Source: Lingula anatina (taxonomy: Eukaryota > Brachiopoda > Lingulata > Lingulida > Lingulidae). Taken from it: a stretch of DNA of 64,000 nucleotides. Under the pieces are notes generated by a model. The model ran no database searches, was not told the origin of the DNA, and worked only from the letters and a program-made list of their open reading frames with translations. The stretch is taken from the NCBI RefSeq assembly GCF_001039355.2, contig NW_019775591.1:454115-518114 (forward strand), written 5' to 3'. The translations under genes and the position numbers were made by a program. Position 1 is the stretch's first letter. Every line of letters starts with the position of its first letter. Shown piece by piece: positions 34,398-47,600 of this stretch.

Positions 34398-34637
34398 GCC
34401 AATATTTCGTACTTAAATGCATTATAATTCGCATAAATACAATCTTACATCTGAGCAATTGTGAAAGTTAATGTTCACCTCCGCCGTAATCACCAGCCAT
34501 AATATCGACCAGTCTCGTCATTTCCGCTTCTTGACCACAGTAAAGAAAACATGTAATCAATCGGAGGAAAATTTGAAATTTTAAGATTTATTTTTATGAA
34601 CTTTCATAACGTTAGATAAATATAAATGATAACCTAC

Positions 34638-34741
34638 CTATCAGATATGGATCCAAAAACTGGGGCACCCACGATCGACCCGGCGATTAACATTATGTGA
34701 GACTGAGTCAGTTTTAAAGAATCGGTACAAATGAGGCCAAA
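34638..34741 (-). CDS. SLC22-like exon 3 (TM 2 region)
   Basis: FGLICTDSLKLTQSHIMLIA then GSIVGAPVFGSISD. It corresponds to the FxLVCxxxxLxxxxQSxxMxGxxxGxxxFG block of SLC22. Confidence 0.9.
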
Positions 34742-34979
34742 CTAGAAAGGAAAAATACATTTTCGTGTAAGATAATTATTGTTTTAAGAATTAAGCTGTG
34801 AATACATTCTGTTACTGTCACATGTGTGTCACACGCTTTATAGTCCACCGCCCCCCCCAAAAAAATACCAGGTACTGACAAGATTACTGTTTTACGCAAA
34901 GTTTGAAGTCAGTCTTTGGGCTCAATTTCTTGTTTGAAAGCAAATGATAAAAGAAATATAATAATAATAATGCAGGTAC

Positions 34980-35175
34980 CTGCACTGGGTAAGAATATGT
35001 TACAGTTGATGTATCTAACACCCATTCCGTGCATGGCTCCGGTTCCGTCTTGTCTTGACTGTAGTCCCCCTGGTGGCTGACATTTTGTATAAATGTGCAC
35101 TGCTGTGTCGCCACTCCAGTTTCATTCGGTATAGAAACGTTGTTTGTATCATTCAGAAGCCCAGGGATTTTGCAT
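34980..35175 (-). CDS. SLC22-like exon 2 (large extracellular loop)
   Basis: CKIPGLLNDTNNVSIPNETG then CTFIQNVSHQGDYSQDKTEP and CTEWVLDTSTVTYSYPVQ. Four N-glycosylation sequons (NDT, NVS, NET, NVS) and several cysteines are typical of the SLC22 loop between TM 1 and TM 2. Confidence 0.9.
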
Positions 35176-35720
35176 CTTGAATTAAACACTTTGATAGTTC
35201 ACGTTTACTTTGGAATCAGATTCATTTTTCCTCCAAAACGAGGTTATGATTTTAATTCAAATTTAATTCTGCACTTAGATGCAATATATCTTGTCATTTC
35301 TAACTAATAAGCTTAATTCTAAACTAATCATATTTTATTTAGACGGCAATTCGTATTCCTGGCGATTCAAAGTAAAATATCGCCAGGAGGGAGGTTAATT
35401 GTCATTTTAAGGGCTGAATTGGAGCAGAAAAGTAGCTTTGAAGGATATCCAGCATAGAGATATGGATTTGGGACATTCGAAACATGTTAACCTGTCGAAT
35501 ATAAATACACGTTTCACAATTTATAGCCCAGCATATATCCACTTCATTCCTTTTGCCTCTGTTTCTTTTTTATTTAATCAATTTAATTATTTTTTTTATT
35601 TTTATTTATTTATTTTTTTTTCTTGAATCAAAGTTTATTTGATTTTCGTATGTCATAGAAAAAAGGTAACCATTTTCTTATCTATACAGCACATCATATT
35701 TTATACCATCATAATCCTAC

Positions 35721-35929
35721 CTGTGGCCAGGGGTCTCCTCTATAAAAACAACTGCAACGTAAATGACACTGTGCAACATACAGGCTAACGCCACTAAAGT
35801 GTAAATTAATCTCTGAAATGTTCCAAACTCCCCGATCAGTACAAGAATGTCGTCAAAGTCCTTGGGGTCGTCGCTCAAACTTTCTCCATTTAACTTCGTT
35901 CCTTCCATGTTGCATTTGGCTAGATACAT
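35721..35929 (-). CDS. SLC22-like exon 1 (N-terminus, TM 1)
   Basis: Two in-frame Mets: MYLAKCNMEGTKLNGESLSD (from 35929 or 35908), then FDDILVLIGEFGTFQRLIYT, a membrane segment, and EETPGHR. The second Met fits the usual SLC22 N-terminus less tightly but avoids a short extension. The choice is open. Confidence 0.87.
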
Positions 35930-36790
35930 GTAAATATGAAAATATTTGAAGCATTTATAAATTATACGAAGACATAAGTGTCGATTACAAGCCTCAGAAA
36001 GATCGCTTACATTATTTAACTAACCCGTGGGGTATCTTAAATTATTAGATGCCATAGAGACAAAAATGCAAATTTTCCATTATACGCAATTCTTTAGTTT
36101 AACAAGTACTTCCACTTTTGTATTACTGAAATATAATACAAAACTACACGGTCAGCCATTGAATATTTCATAACAGAATGCTGGCGGATCCTGTGTTCAA
36201 AGAGTAGTTATACTACTACATGTACTACACACACTGGACAATATAGAAGTGTCACCCCTACTGAATCAATAATTTGGGGGAGATAAATGACTGTAGAATG
36301 ATATACTCCTGGTATCATTTAAATAACATCAATTTCACAAAAGAAACGTTTCTGACTGAATAATTCAACTGCATCGATATTCTGACATTGCTTATATTCC
36401 GCCTCTTCAGGTTAATAAATTTGGTTACTCTGATTCAGGGGGTGACACTTCTATTGTCCAGTGTGTGTACAAAAGTTTGCGGCTAGTACGTGCGAAGAAT
36501 GGTAGCTGAATCACAAAAAGACGCAAACCAATTGTGCATTAGAATTACAGTAACTGGGATTGGAATTTACTATACAATGGCAAAAAATCTAACCATTCCT
36601 TTAAATTGTCGAGGCCAATCCCTTCTTCATATTAGGCCTCTGTAGCTTCTACGATTTTGAGAAATTTTGAAAATCGTAAGTCCGTAGGCCGTAGCATTTT
36701 CGTACAAGGCACGAGTTTGAAAAGTTTGAAATTGCGCGTTTTCTCATTCTGACCACATGGGTGCCTTAAGTCGTAGAGACTTAAGGACCA

Positions 36791-37022
36791 TTCCCACAGA
36801 TATTTGGATCGATTTATCTCCATGGGGAGTCTCACTTAATTGTTGTCAACTTGACCGGCTTAAATGTCTGTCACGCCCAGTAAAGCTGTTTAGGAGTAGT
36901 TATCTTTACCCCTAGGTGATTCGGTAGGCGTGACAGACATATAAGCCGGTTATTTGCTAGCAATTTAGTGAGATTCCCCAGGGAGTTAGGTCGAACCAGA
37001 TGGATGGATCTATGTGTGGGAA
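36791..37022. mobile_element. Fold-back element / MITE
   Basis: Arms read inward TTCCCACA...CTCCATGGGGAGTCTCAC...ACCGGCTTAAATGTCTGTCA. The right arm, reversed, reads TTCCCACA...CTCCCTGGGGAATCTCAC...ACCGGCTTATATGTCTGTCA. No protein is encoded. Confidence 0.75.
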
Positions 37023-37194
37023 CTCAGTCTAAGATTCAGGGAAGACGGAGGAAGGCGCACGGCAACTGCTCTGAGACTGATCCGACTTGGTACGATCACT
37101 TTACAACCGATAAACTTTTTAACCTATGGTTACCCGCACGTAATGTAAACGTAATTTATTCCGAGCCATTATTCCACAATAGTCTAACACTGGG

Positions 37195-37320
37195 TTCCCA
37201 TGCCTAGATCAGTTTAACAGGATTGATCCATCTCCTTCGGGTTTCTCGCTAAATTGCTTTCAGCACAAGTTAATTGCAATTTAGCGAGATCTCCTCAGAG
37301 ATAGATCGACCCACAGCTAG
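37195..37320. mobile_element. Fold-back element, same type, shorter
   Basis: Arms around a short loop: GATCCATCTCC...CTCGCTAAATTGC and the reversed GATCTATCTC...CTCGCTAAATTGC. It is flanked by a TTCCCA end as in the element at 36791. Confidence 0.65.
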
Positions 37321-39173
37321 AACGATAGGGTCTGCGAATGTCATTTTCAATGACAGCCGCTTATGGAGTCCATGGTCAACATGTTTATTTCACACAGTCC
37401 TAGAGCTGAACTGACACGTGTGAAGCAACACAGTGGCTGTAGGATGACTTTGAAATAGCTATTAAATACGCATTTCACACCACGAGTGTTAAAAACGGTC
37501 TAGTTACAAGTCCAACCCAGTTCATTATTTACTCTGAGGGAAGGAGGCAAACCTATGCCACTGTTTTACACACACACACACAAGTTGGTAGTAATATACA
37601 CTGTACAGTGTAGGTGCACCTTAACTTTGCGCGATGATTTGGATTTAACCTGCTTTTTACCTGTTAATTTGTCTGAACTACCAGAGTCGGAATGAAGCCT
37701 TCATATCTATAGTGTGACCTTGCATGCCCCCCATGTCCTCAGAAGGAGATAATCGATATGACCTGCCTCGAGTTAGCGATAAGCAAACACGTGTGCCTGT
37801 AGTACAGTGCTGCCCTCTACAATAACTAAAAATAGACAAGAGATCATAATGATACCAGTGGCTAGAAACTGAGGCCAGAGAGTGACAAAGCAGGCGCATA
37901 GCAAAGACTATTGAAAGATCCATTTTTAAGTTTGACCAACTCCAGATACAAAACCGAGTCTGGCCCACTTTGGCGTCGGTATCGGAGGCCGCTTAAGGGA
38001 CCCGATTTTTTTTCTGAATGAAACAGTACCTTGTTATTTTTTATTAAAGTACAACAGTAGATGCCACTGAAGAAAAAATTCCTTACTTCCAAAATGTGTT
38101 GATAAAACACGAGGCAAAATTATGTTTATTTAAATAGACATGCACAATTTATTTGTGAAGTAAATAATAAAAGAAAATGTTTTATTGTTTTATACTGCAG
38201 AAAATGAGCCACCTGCAGTAGATGTAAGGAAACATCAAAAACAAAGTCAGTGTGTGGGGGAATCTACAATGAGGTACATTACTGAGACAGTTGAATTTTA
38301 CTATTTTGTTTTACACTGTGTTTCACAGCATACATGTTGTATTCAGTTACTCTGCATATATTGCTACAGTGTATACTGCATTGCTGCATCATCTTGAATG
38401 ATAAGGCAAAACTCAGGTTTTAGCATTGCGCTTGTAATGAGTAATCCATTTAAATGCAGTGATTTCTCTTTCTTATGTGATATTTATTGTAGATCAGGAA
38501 GTACAAAACATTTTGTCATTTAGGAATTAAGTTACCCAGGAGTTAAACGTCTTGAAAATGTTTTGGAATTATTATCTTTTTACTGAAAACATATCAGGTT
38601 TGATTTATCAATTTTTATTAGTGATATATATCTTCTTTTAACATCGTGCCAGTTTGTATTTTGCAATGTTGAATTAATTTTACAATATTGAGGCAGTGCT
38701 TCTCTTTTGCTCCTTTTGATAACATTTTTTTCTGTTTTTAGATGATATGATGGCAGTTGCAGATAGATTTTTGTAGGACCTACTAGTGAGTGATTTTTTT
38801 TATATTCGCCCTGTGATATTTGATATCATTTCATGCGCTGTCAAAATTAGATTTCTTGAAATTTGATTTTTTTATATTGTAGTCATTATTATTATAATGG
38901 CTCTTTTAACTTATGAAATGTTGTGTTCAAATTTTTACGCAAATTAAATGTTTATTTAAAAATAAACGCATTTGTTTTCCTTCAATAAAACTCGACACTT
39001 TTCTTTAATATCGCGATAAAAGGACCACGTTTTCAGAAAAATACCCCCCTCCCCTTTGAAATTGCTGGCTAAGGGTCTGGTGAGTCTGATTTGTCAGTCT
39101 GCTGGACCTACATGTATGTCAAAACCAAATCAACTTATATGCAAACTCCGACCTCTCTGTCTGGAATGTTATT

Positions 39174-39270
39174 CCCAGCAAACACATCACTGTCGGATCA
39201 CGTGGCTATGACGTTATAATGTGGTGGCAACGTGCTGGCCACGTGATCCGAACATGACGTGTTTGCTGGG
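39174..39270. mobile_element. 97-bp palindromic MITE with CCCAGCAAACA termini
   Basis: Left arm CCCAGCAAACACATC...GGATCACGTGGC; right arm reversed CCCAGCAAACACGTC...GGATCACGTGGC. Confidence 0.8.
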
Positions 39271-41271
39271 TTCCTGCCAGAATAAATGCCACACAGCTTG
39301 AGAGCTAGCTACTTCAGTATATGAAAATGTAAATTATGATGCATCGAGTTGTGATGTGCCAAACAAAAAAGGCAAACACATTTCATCTGCACACTTGTTG
39401 TTGACTGGGCATTGATATGATTGTAATTTGTTAAGCCTGTCACTCTTTAACAGTTTGATAATTTATGTAAAACGTTGCGCTCCAAATGATGCATTTAATA
39501 ATTGATTTACGATTTTAAATCAAACCCGTGTTTTTGTAATGCTCTTTTTTATCAATTGCAGGAAAGGAACTTATGATGACTCAGATGACTGATGAGATTA
39601 TTAAAATTTATAAAACGCGATTTCATTTTTTTTATAACTCGGAATAAATGGAAAATTCGAAGAAGATGATTAAAAAATACAACTCTGTATGTCTGTTGAA
39701 ATGGGATTTTAAGAGGACACAGAAGGACCTATGAGCTTATTTTTGAGAATTCGCTCTGTAGTAGATTTGAACATGTATATAATGTTTTGTGTGTATATAA
39801 AGAAGCCTGTGTTTTAATGTTTCCATCCATGTTTTAACTACAATGAAGGTTACTGTGAATATATAATATGACATTTTGATTGTGTTACGACACTATTAAG
39901 TGTAATGGAAATTTCACATTATGCAACAGCGTGAAAACATTTTTGCATTAAGGGACAATTACACGTTATTCGACATGGATCCCCCCTCGGACAGTTACTA
40001 ATTTCATTTTGTTCCCCGGCCATCCATTTTTGATTCTTACAGATATCTGCTCTTAAAACCAAAAATCTCACACTATGATAAGTAACAGATGCGGATAAGT
40101 CCTTCTAGAATACGAAGACACATTACATTCTAAGTGAAGCATGCTTCGTTTATTACTACTAATAAGTTATTTGATGTGGTACAAAGCACTGGATCCCAGT
40201 GCTGGGATAAGTCAAACAATGAGTCGCTAGTTAAGGGAAAATAATTTTCTCTCTACGAAAATTAGATTTGATGTAAAAATCCTGTATCGACCACCTTTAA
40301 GTCTTACAAACAGACAGTTACCAAAAAGAAATGAAAACTAACAACCAATCTATAGCATTTGCGACAGTTTTATTTGCGTAAAGTAAGATACATGTACCCG
40401 ATTACAGCAATATTTGACCACCCACATCTCAAAAGAGTAAGATAAGGGAATTGAGTACATGCCAACGATTAAGTCTTATTAATTCACACTACAAGCAAAA
40501 CCTAATATGGACTTCAAAATAAAAGTGATATGTCATGAACCCCCACGTAAAGCCATCAGGCCTATTTATCATATAATCAAAATAACCAAATTACATTATT
40601 ATTTGAATTAAAACATCACACCACCGTAGTAATTAAACGTTAACAATCCAATTTGCAGTAGTTTACTAAAAAGAACACCTAGATATAATAACAATACACC
40701 CCACTGCAATATAACAATATAAAAAAACTGGAATGTGTACACAATGACACAACCAAGATATGTGTCAGTTTTGAGCAAAGTTGAGAGGAAAACTGAAATA
40801 AGTATTTTGTATTACAATAATATTCAAGCAAGACGCGACAGTTTTTCCCATTGTTTAATGATTTTTTTTTTATTTTTTTAACCATACCACTAACATATAT
40901 ACTGTGAATAAACTGTAATACATATTCTGCGTAAAACACATTCAAAGGATTGATTCTTGTCAGAGTCCGTTTTTCATTCAACATTATCCAAGTCTTGGTG
41001 TTCTTCGTCCCTAATTTTCCTATAAGAATAAAGAAAAAATTAAAAATGCATTTTGTGTTACAAAAGTCAAATTATCAAAAATGTAACAATCATGAAAAAA
41101 GTGTCCAAAAAGAATATATTATTAAGGCTACCTGGAGACAAAGGAAACCCTACTTAAAAATGTAAATCATGACGTACATTAAGATTCACGAAAGATTATC
41201 CACAAGTCACGATTGTTCATCAAATTATCAGGTGTTTAGCGCTAACAATTGACTTATTTTACCTTTATCAC

Positions 41272-41420
41272 TTAGTATAAGGCATCGCAACACGTGTAGT
41301 TTATCATAACGACGCAAGGGCAGCCGTAAGGAGCAGGAATTGTCACGTGACAGACTGGAGATAAATAGTCGACGCATTCTTCTGTCACAGAAGCCTGCAC
41401 TGCAGCAACATAAGTCTCAT
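41272..41420 (-). CDS. Gene C exon 15: Cys-rich C-terminal tail
   Basis: [20 protein letters not shown], then [20 protein letters not shown] and CCDALY before TAA (41272-41274). The same exon in gene D (63803-63951) differs by one residue. Confidence 0.9.
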
Positions 41421-44328
41421 CTGGAATATTATCCAACATAAAATTTAAAAAATATATTGCTGATTACTTTTCTGGATTTTTCGTACTTTTCACAAATATA
41501 ATTCTATTCGGTTGTGCGAAGTAAATAAGAATGGAATTATTTTCTCCTAGGGGGCGACACTGTATATATTGTGTTAGCTGTGCTATTGGTAAGAATTATG
41601 GGTAAGTTACGATAGTTGTTCATTCGATCAGTTGTCGCAGACCAGTTGACAAATAAATTTTATTTTTGTTTTTCAATTTTTGCTTATGGTTTTGTTGTTT
41701 TAATCTGATAAGTACATCTGATTCTTTTTGTTTTATAACAAGATTGGTTTTTGCTGCAGTTGCTATTTTTAATTTTTCGGCGACGACAGACGAAGTGATT
41801 GCTCTAACGGTATGTACACACCTCTGTACATAAAAAATGACAAGGATAAAACGAATAACAAATTCTCATCTTACCGTAGTTTTCGATACTTTCGATCAGT
41901 ACAATCCCACACCTAAAGGTGACGTACTTGTCAAATGTGTTAGCACCCCTAAAATTCACCCGAATATCGTGAAGCCTATTTCCTAAAAAAATAATAAAAT
42001 AAAACCACACTGTAAATACAAATCAGTACATAAGAGAAGGCACCTTATATTTTTGTGTTATATACAGTATATTCTTATGGTTATAGAATGAAAATTCTCA
42101 TTGGGTTGGATTTACAACATTAGTATNTTTAAAATTTAATAAAAATCTTCCTGTTTTTTTTTTTTTTTTTTTTTGTACTATGGAATCCTCCAATATGGAA
42201 ATAAATCAACAGTAATTTTATAATGAAACACTTGTGTGAAAGTACTCAAATGTGTGCTTCAATGATACGTAGAATGACTCAGAATATTTACCACTGTCGT
42301 GCTCAAAGGAAGGCGAACTCTCCGATTCGTTCATCATTAGACAACAAGGCTGTTGGGTGCAGTTTTCATATTCCACCGGAAGTTCGCCACAGTCCTCCCC
42401 AGGACAATCTGGGTCGGGGTATATACACTCCTTGGTGCGCCAACGAATCACCGTGCCTGGCAGTCCACAGGTAGCAGAACACGGCGACCATGGCAACCAA
42501 TCACTAAGATAACCGTCCACTGGAACAAAAGCATGAACATATGCCATTATCACCCCCTAAGAAGAAGACAATGCTTCCATCAGCGATGGCGAGTCTGTTT
42601 GTTAGATATCGTGAGGTCTTGGGTCATTTTCTGGTTTTATAACAGACAATTACTTGTACTCGCGAGGAAAACAATTGATAATAATTCCGACCAAATCTAA
42701 TTTTAAAGGAATTCTTATTGTCTTTTACCAAAGAGAGCGTAAGCTCTTGCGGTGCTCTCTGATCTTGGTTCAGGCAATAAAGCATTTTGCATTATTAAAG
42801 AGAGACAGAGAGAGGTAGATTTCCTTACCTGGGCAACAAGGTCTAGTACAGGTTCTAGTCTCGGTACTCGAACCTTCACAATCGTAGCCACCGCACTCGG
42901 TTGCGGGACACTCGCACGCTCTAGATCGTGTCTGTATACCATTTTCACAAGTAACGGAGCAATCACCCCATTCTCCGTATGGACACCAGCCGCCATCGAC
43001 TGGAGATGAAATTATACATTTGTGAACAAAAACTTCTTTGTAATTACTTTTTCATTCAATTATCATCACTAAATAATTGGTCCCAATGAATGTTAATTCT
43101 TTGCCCAGACTTTTAGAACAAAACTTATCTATTTATCTAACATTTCTAATTCTTTCCTTGGATATTTAATGTTCCCAATGGCATGCAAAATGCGCAAAAA
43201 TATTGATTTAATATAATAACTTTAAAAATCGCTGAGACACATGCTAATTTTCGAAAGTGACCTTCTACTGAGAGAGAGAGAGTGAGAGAGAGCGAATGGG
43301 AGGGTACATTTTCTTACCTGGGCAACAAGGCCCAGTGCAGGTTCTAGTCTCAGTACTCGAGCCTTCACACTCGGACCCACCGAAGGCGGGTTCGGGGCAC
43401 TCGCACACCCGGGACCGAGTCTCTGTTCCAGTTTCACATGTAACGGAGCAATCACCCCACTCTCCATATGGACACCAGCCGCCATCGACTGGATCTAAAA
43501 TTATACATTTGTAAACAACGAAATAGTTACGATATCCATCGCTCATTTTCATTGGCAACATAAGAAGAATGATTCAAATATAAAAATATACATAAGGATA
43601 ATACTAAGAGAAAAAATCAACTTTGTGAAGCAAGCTAATTGTAAAAGTCATACATGTATCGCTGGACCATTGCACAAATTGTGAACGCTTTTAAAATAAT
43701 GCGTACTGCTATCAAGTATGCCTTGAGTTGTTGCCACACCACCATCAAAATCACGATTAATATCTTACCTGGTACCAGTACTTGAAGTGTATCACATTGG
43801 TAACCACCAGGACAACTGTAAATATGTAAAGATATGTCCTATTTAAATAGTGCCATGAGCAATCTTACAACAGAAATCATTATATATGTGTGGAAACCAT
43901 AATACCATAACTTAAAACACCGATCACATTTTTTTAGTGCGACAAGTCATGACTTACACTACTCCTGATCTACAAGGTGGCTTATAAAAATACGACATAT
44001 TTTACTTTCTATCTTGATTCAAAATCGGTTATTTTCTATGGAACGGCCTGTAAATAAGCCTGAACTTACCCGTTACCGTCAATGGCTTGGTAACAAAGCA
44101 AAGTATCCCCGAGCTGTGCACTGGTTGGGGTCCAAGTTATGGTCACCGAGGCCGTGATGCTATTAACTGTAACCATTGCACCCACATTAGCACCGGTTGG
44201 TGGAAGGACGTTGATGGCATTTATTCTACATGTGTGAAAAGAGGTCAACATTATGAAGATAACATACATGGGTGTGGATTTTGAATGTAATATATCGATC
44301 TTCTCTAGGGTTTTGTTGTCAACCAAAA

Positions 44329-44373
<45 letters not shown>

Positions 44374-44538
44374 AGGCCCGTAGCCAGCAATTTCTAAAGG
44401 GGGGTTCTTTTTCTGAAAAAGTGGACCTTTTCCGATAAATACTTCATGTACTAGATCACATTTTACCCAGAGTGGACCTTTTCCCAGCAAAAGGGGCGGT
44501 TCTTTTGAAACCCCCGAACCCCCCCTGGCTACGGGCCT

Positions 44539-44576
<38 letters not shown>

Positions 44577-44585
44577 TCGCATGCA

Positions 44586-44662
<77 letters not shown>

Positions 44663-47600
44663 ACTTGCTGTGGTCTTATGGAACAATCCGAGAGAGTCAA
44701 ATGCTCACATACCCGTATGGAGAACTTGCTACTATGTCTTTCGTGTACGTCTGCCCAGGAGCTACACTTGTTGTCTCCGATGAAGTTGTGAAAGTTGGCC
44801 GGTTGTTACAGTCGCAACCATCCTTTATTCGAGCAATATACTGAAATGTCCATAAAGTTAATATTAAGGTGCCACATATAATAGCGGGTCCAGATGAAAC
44901 TTAGTGAGCCACTTGCGCTTTTTTATGTTCATGTTGAACCTGCAGTTGCATTAGCTATGTGTTTTAATTTAACCAAGTTTCATTTGTTAATAGCTATAAA
45001 AAAAATAATTGATATTTTCCAGCCAATATTTCGTCTTCTGACAGAAAAAGAAGAACAACATTATCAAAACCTTGATGCACAGAGCTGATGCACTTATTAA
45101 GGTGCAAGACAAGATCAAAACTGAGAAAGAAAAGGTAAGAGATGCATTAAGAGAGCATTCCCAGAGATTTAAATCGATCCAACTAGATCGCTCTAACTCC
45201 CTGGGTGTTCACGCTAAAAAGCTGTCAGGCTGAGTATTTATTGCTTATCACCCTTACCTGCAATGGAACCTTTGACAGCGGCGTCGATCCATCTTTCGGC
45301 ACGCCCCCCTGTGTTATACTGGTTGTCGGGAAGTCTTCTAGCATTATTGCTGCTCCATAGAGACTGTAACCGTACAGAGGCCGGGCAGAAGCCGGGATTA
45401 CTAGAGTACAGTTCTGAAATGAAGATGAAAATACATTTAGTTTCACTTACCAAAGGGTAGAATATAAGTAGTTTGTTTCTAACTGTTTGCCTAGATTATC
45501 ATTATTAAGGTACTTCTACTGGAAATGACCAAAAGAAGGAGCAGGCCATTTTACGACGTGAAAGAACTTAACTGTGCGACAATAATACATGTGCAAAAAG
45601 GTGTGTGCGTGTCTGCTTCTGCTGCATACATGTGTCTGTGTATGAGAATAAGGCCCATTCACAACAGCGGAATAACTAGTAAGCGGATCAAATATGGTCG
45701 AACCACTTGAATGATTGTTGCGTGCTCTATTCATTGTCTATAAGGGGAATAGACGACAAGCTTTTAAGTGGGTCGCCATATTTGAACCACTGATTATTTA
45801 TTCCGCTGGACTGAATGCGTCCTAAGGTCGTATTCACAACAGATGATCTGCTGACTTAATATGCCTGAGCCCACTTAAAAGCAATGCTGCCCAACTCCAT
45901 GATGGTCCCTGCGCCTTACCACGCGCCAAGGACCTGGCAACTAAAACTTAAAAAGCCGAGAATTAATCCGTGTGGAGGCAGGGTGAACATTAAAGGATTA
46001 GGCGGAGTTGCTTTTAAGTGGGATCGGCCACATTTAGTCCATGGATCAGTTAGTCCGTGGATTATCTGTTCTGAATGCGGCCTAAGAGAGCGCTTACGTA
46101 CTGGATACAAAGTTGCCCCTGGCAATGGTGTACAGATGCCACCACACTCGGGTGGTACTGCCCATCGGCATCTGACTATATCTCCATCTGGATCAGCATA
46201 TGGGATGTCGAATCGATAACCACATGAAACATCCATGCTAATGATAATAATAAACTTATTATTAGTATTATTATTATAATAATTCGCCGTATTTTTGTCT
46301 TCCTCTTTATTGGAATTTTTTTAGTAGTATAATGCAACATTCAAGTTCCAGAGGTAAGAGATATGACCATCAGTTTTATTAAAACTCGCTGTTTAATTCA
46401 ATATCTCGTAATCACTTTAAAGCTTCTTGAAACTGAATATGTCAAACAGACAGCAACAAAATTCTCGTCAAGTTGTGTTCCATGCGTTTGCATTCACTTT
46501 TTTCACTAGATTAACGCGTCGAAAGCCTGAATATTTTATAGAAGTAAAGAAGTACAGTTGTTTATGTATAACTCAAACGCACAAACATACCCCGGCGCTT
46601 CCCTCCCACCTGAAGATTCAAACTTTTCTGAATGTTGCGTGCTCTTGGACAAAATGTTCGGATTACATCAATCGAGGAAAAATAGGTATTCAATTTGGAC
46701 ACAAGTAATATTTTTTTTTCTTCAGTTACATCTGTACAAGGCCATCATTTTACTTACTTAACAAGGGGGTTGCTTGTGGTTATTGGGCTTGAATTCGGTG
46801 TACCAGTGTCGCTTCGAATGCCAGCATTGTATTCGGTGAAAATATCATAGCTTCCCCCTCCGTTGGCCAACGATACCCAGCAACAGCTCGCATACCTGAT
46901 GTGTAAAAATGGACACCGCGAGTCACGAAAACAAACTTTGTACCGCTGCTAATATGCCGTAAATTTGTAAGAGAATAAACTTGAGTTTGCAGCGGACCAG
47001 TTCATTTGTACAGAGCCATTGGTGACATAACATAACATAACATAACAGTGCTTGGAATATGTGGAAGGTCAATGACCACGACCAAAAAGATGTCAAATTT
47101 ACAGACACAAAACAGAAAGCAATGCTGACAGAAAGAAATATGTTACATTTTTATATAATACTTATCAGTCTGTAGTCAAGTTACCCTCAGACTTTTCTTC
47201 GAATCCATAAATACTGTGCTTACCTTTCTCTCCTTGTGAGTGAGTGTATGTGCACGTACGTGAGTGTGTACGTGATAGGTACTAGTAGAGCAAGAAAAGG
47301 AGTAGAAAGGCACATTTGGGCTAGGGTAGATGGAGATGGGGGTGAATTGAATTAAGGCAAGCAAAAAAACTTACCTGATTTGAAACACGCCAGGGCCTGG
47401 CAAGGTAATAGAGAAGTCATTTCTCCCCTGTTGCCAGTTGTCAACGGGGTCCACTCCTGTGACGTAGTATCGATGTTGAGCAAGGTTCGTAGTAAATCCG
47501 CAGCCTAAATTTATGGATAAAGTAAAACCACTTAGGTTGCATTCAGATCATATTATCCGTGGGCGACATATGGCCGACAGCATTAAAAACAAGCCCCCTT

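Larger units (their letters stand above)
30780..35929 (-). pseudogene. SLC22-type organic ion transporter with two in-frame TGA codons
   Basis: Nine exons on the minus strand: 35721-35929, 34980-35175, 34638-34741, 34173-34327, 33430-33601, 32896-33108, 31818-32041, 31435-31619, 30780-30938. They total 1617 nt (539 codons), close to the 550 residues usual for SLC22. Family marks: DDILVLIGEFGTFQR at the N-terminus, a large glycosylated loop, GSISDSLGRR (MFS motif), LEIVGPEKRM, FLRDWRHLQ, LPESPRWLLTKGRKK, AYYGIFLHAGNMSGNLYLN, IDKFGRKRPY, IEIFPTVIRN and PLPETAKRDLPETIADAEKF. Such proteins move organic cations, anions or carnitine across the plasma membrane. All introns keep phase, but TGA falls in frame at 32943-32945 and 30882-30884. 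The many introns rule out a processed copy. A recent unitary pseudogene, a null allele or sequence error are all possible. Confidence 0.8.
35930..41271. other. Intergenic interval, SLC22-like gene to gene C
   Basis: About 5.3 kb with no recognisable exon. It holds two fold-back elements (36791-37022, 37195-37320), a CCCAGCAAACA fold-back (39174-39270), and the 3' flank of gene C (about 40305-41271) that recurs at 62690-63802. Confidence 0.55.

Noticed and set aside
37678-38110. Overlapping minus-strand frames of 82-96 codons
   Set aside because: Composition and context look like chance. No motif and no splice partner.
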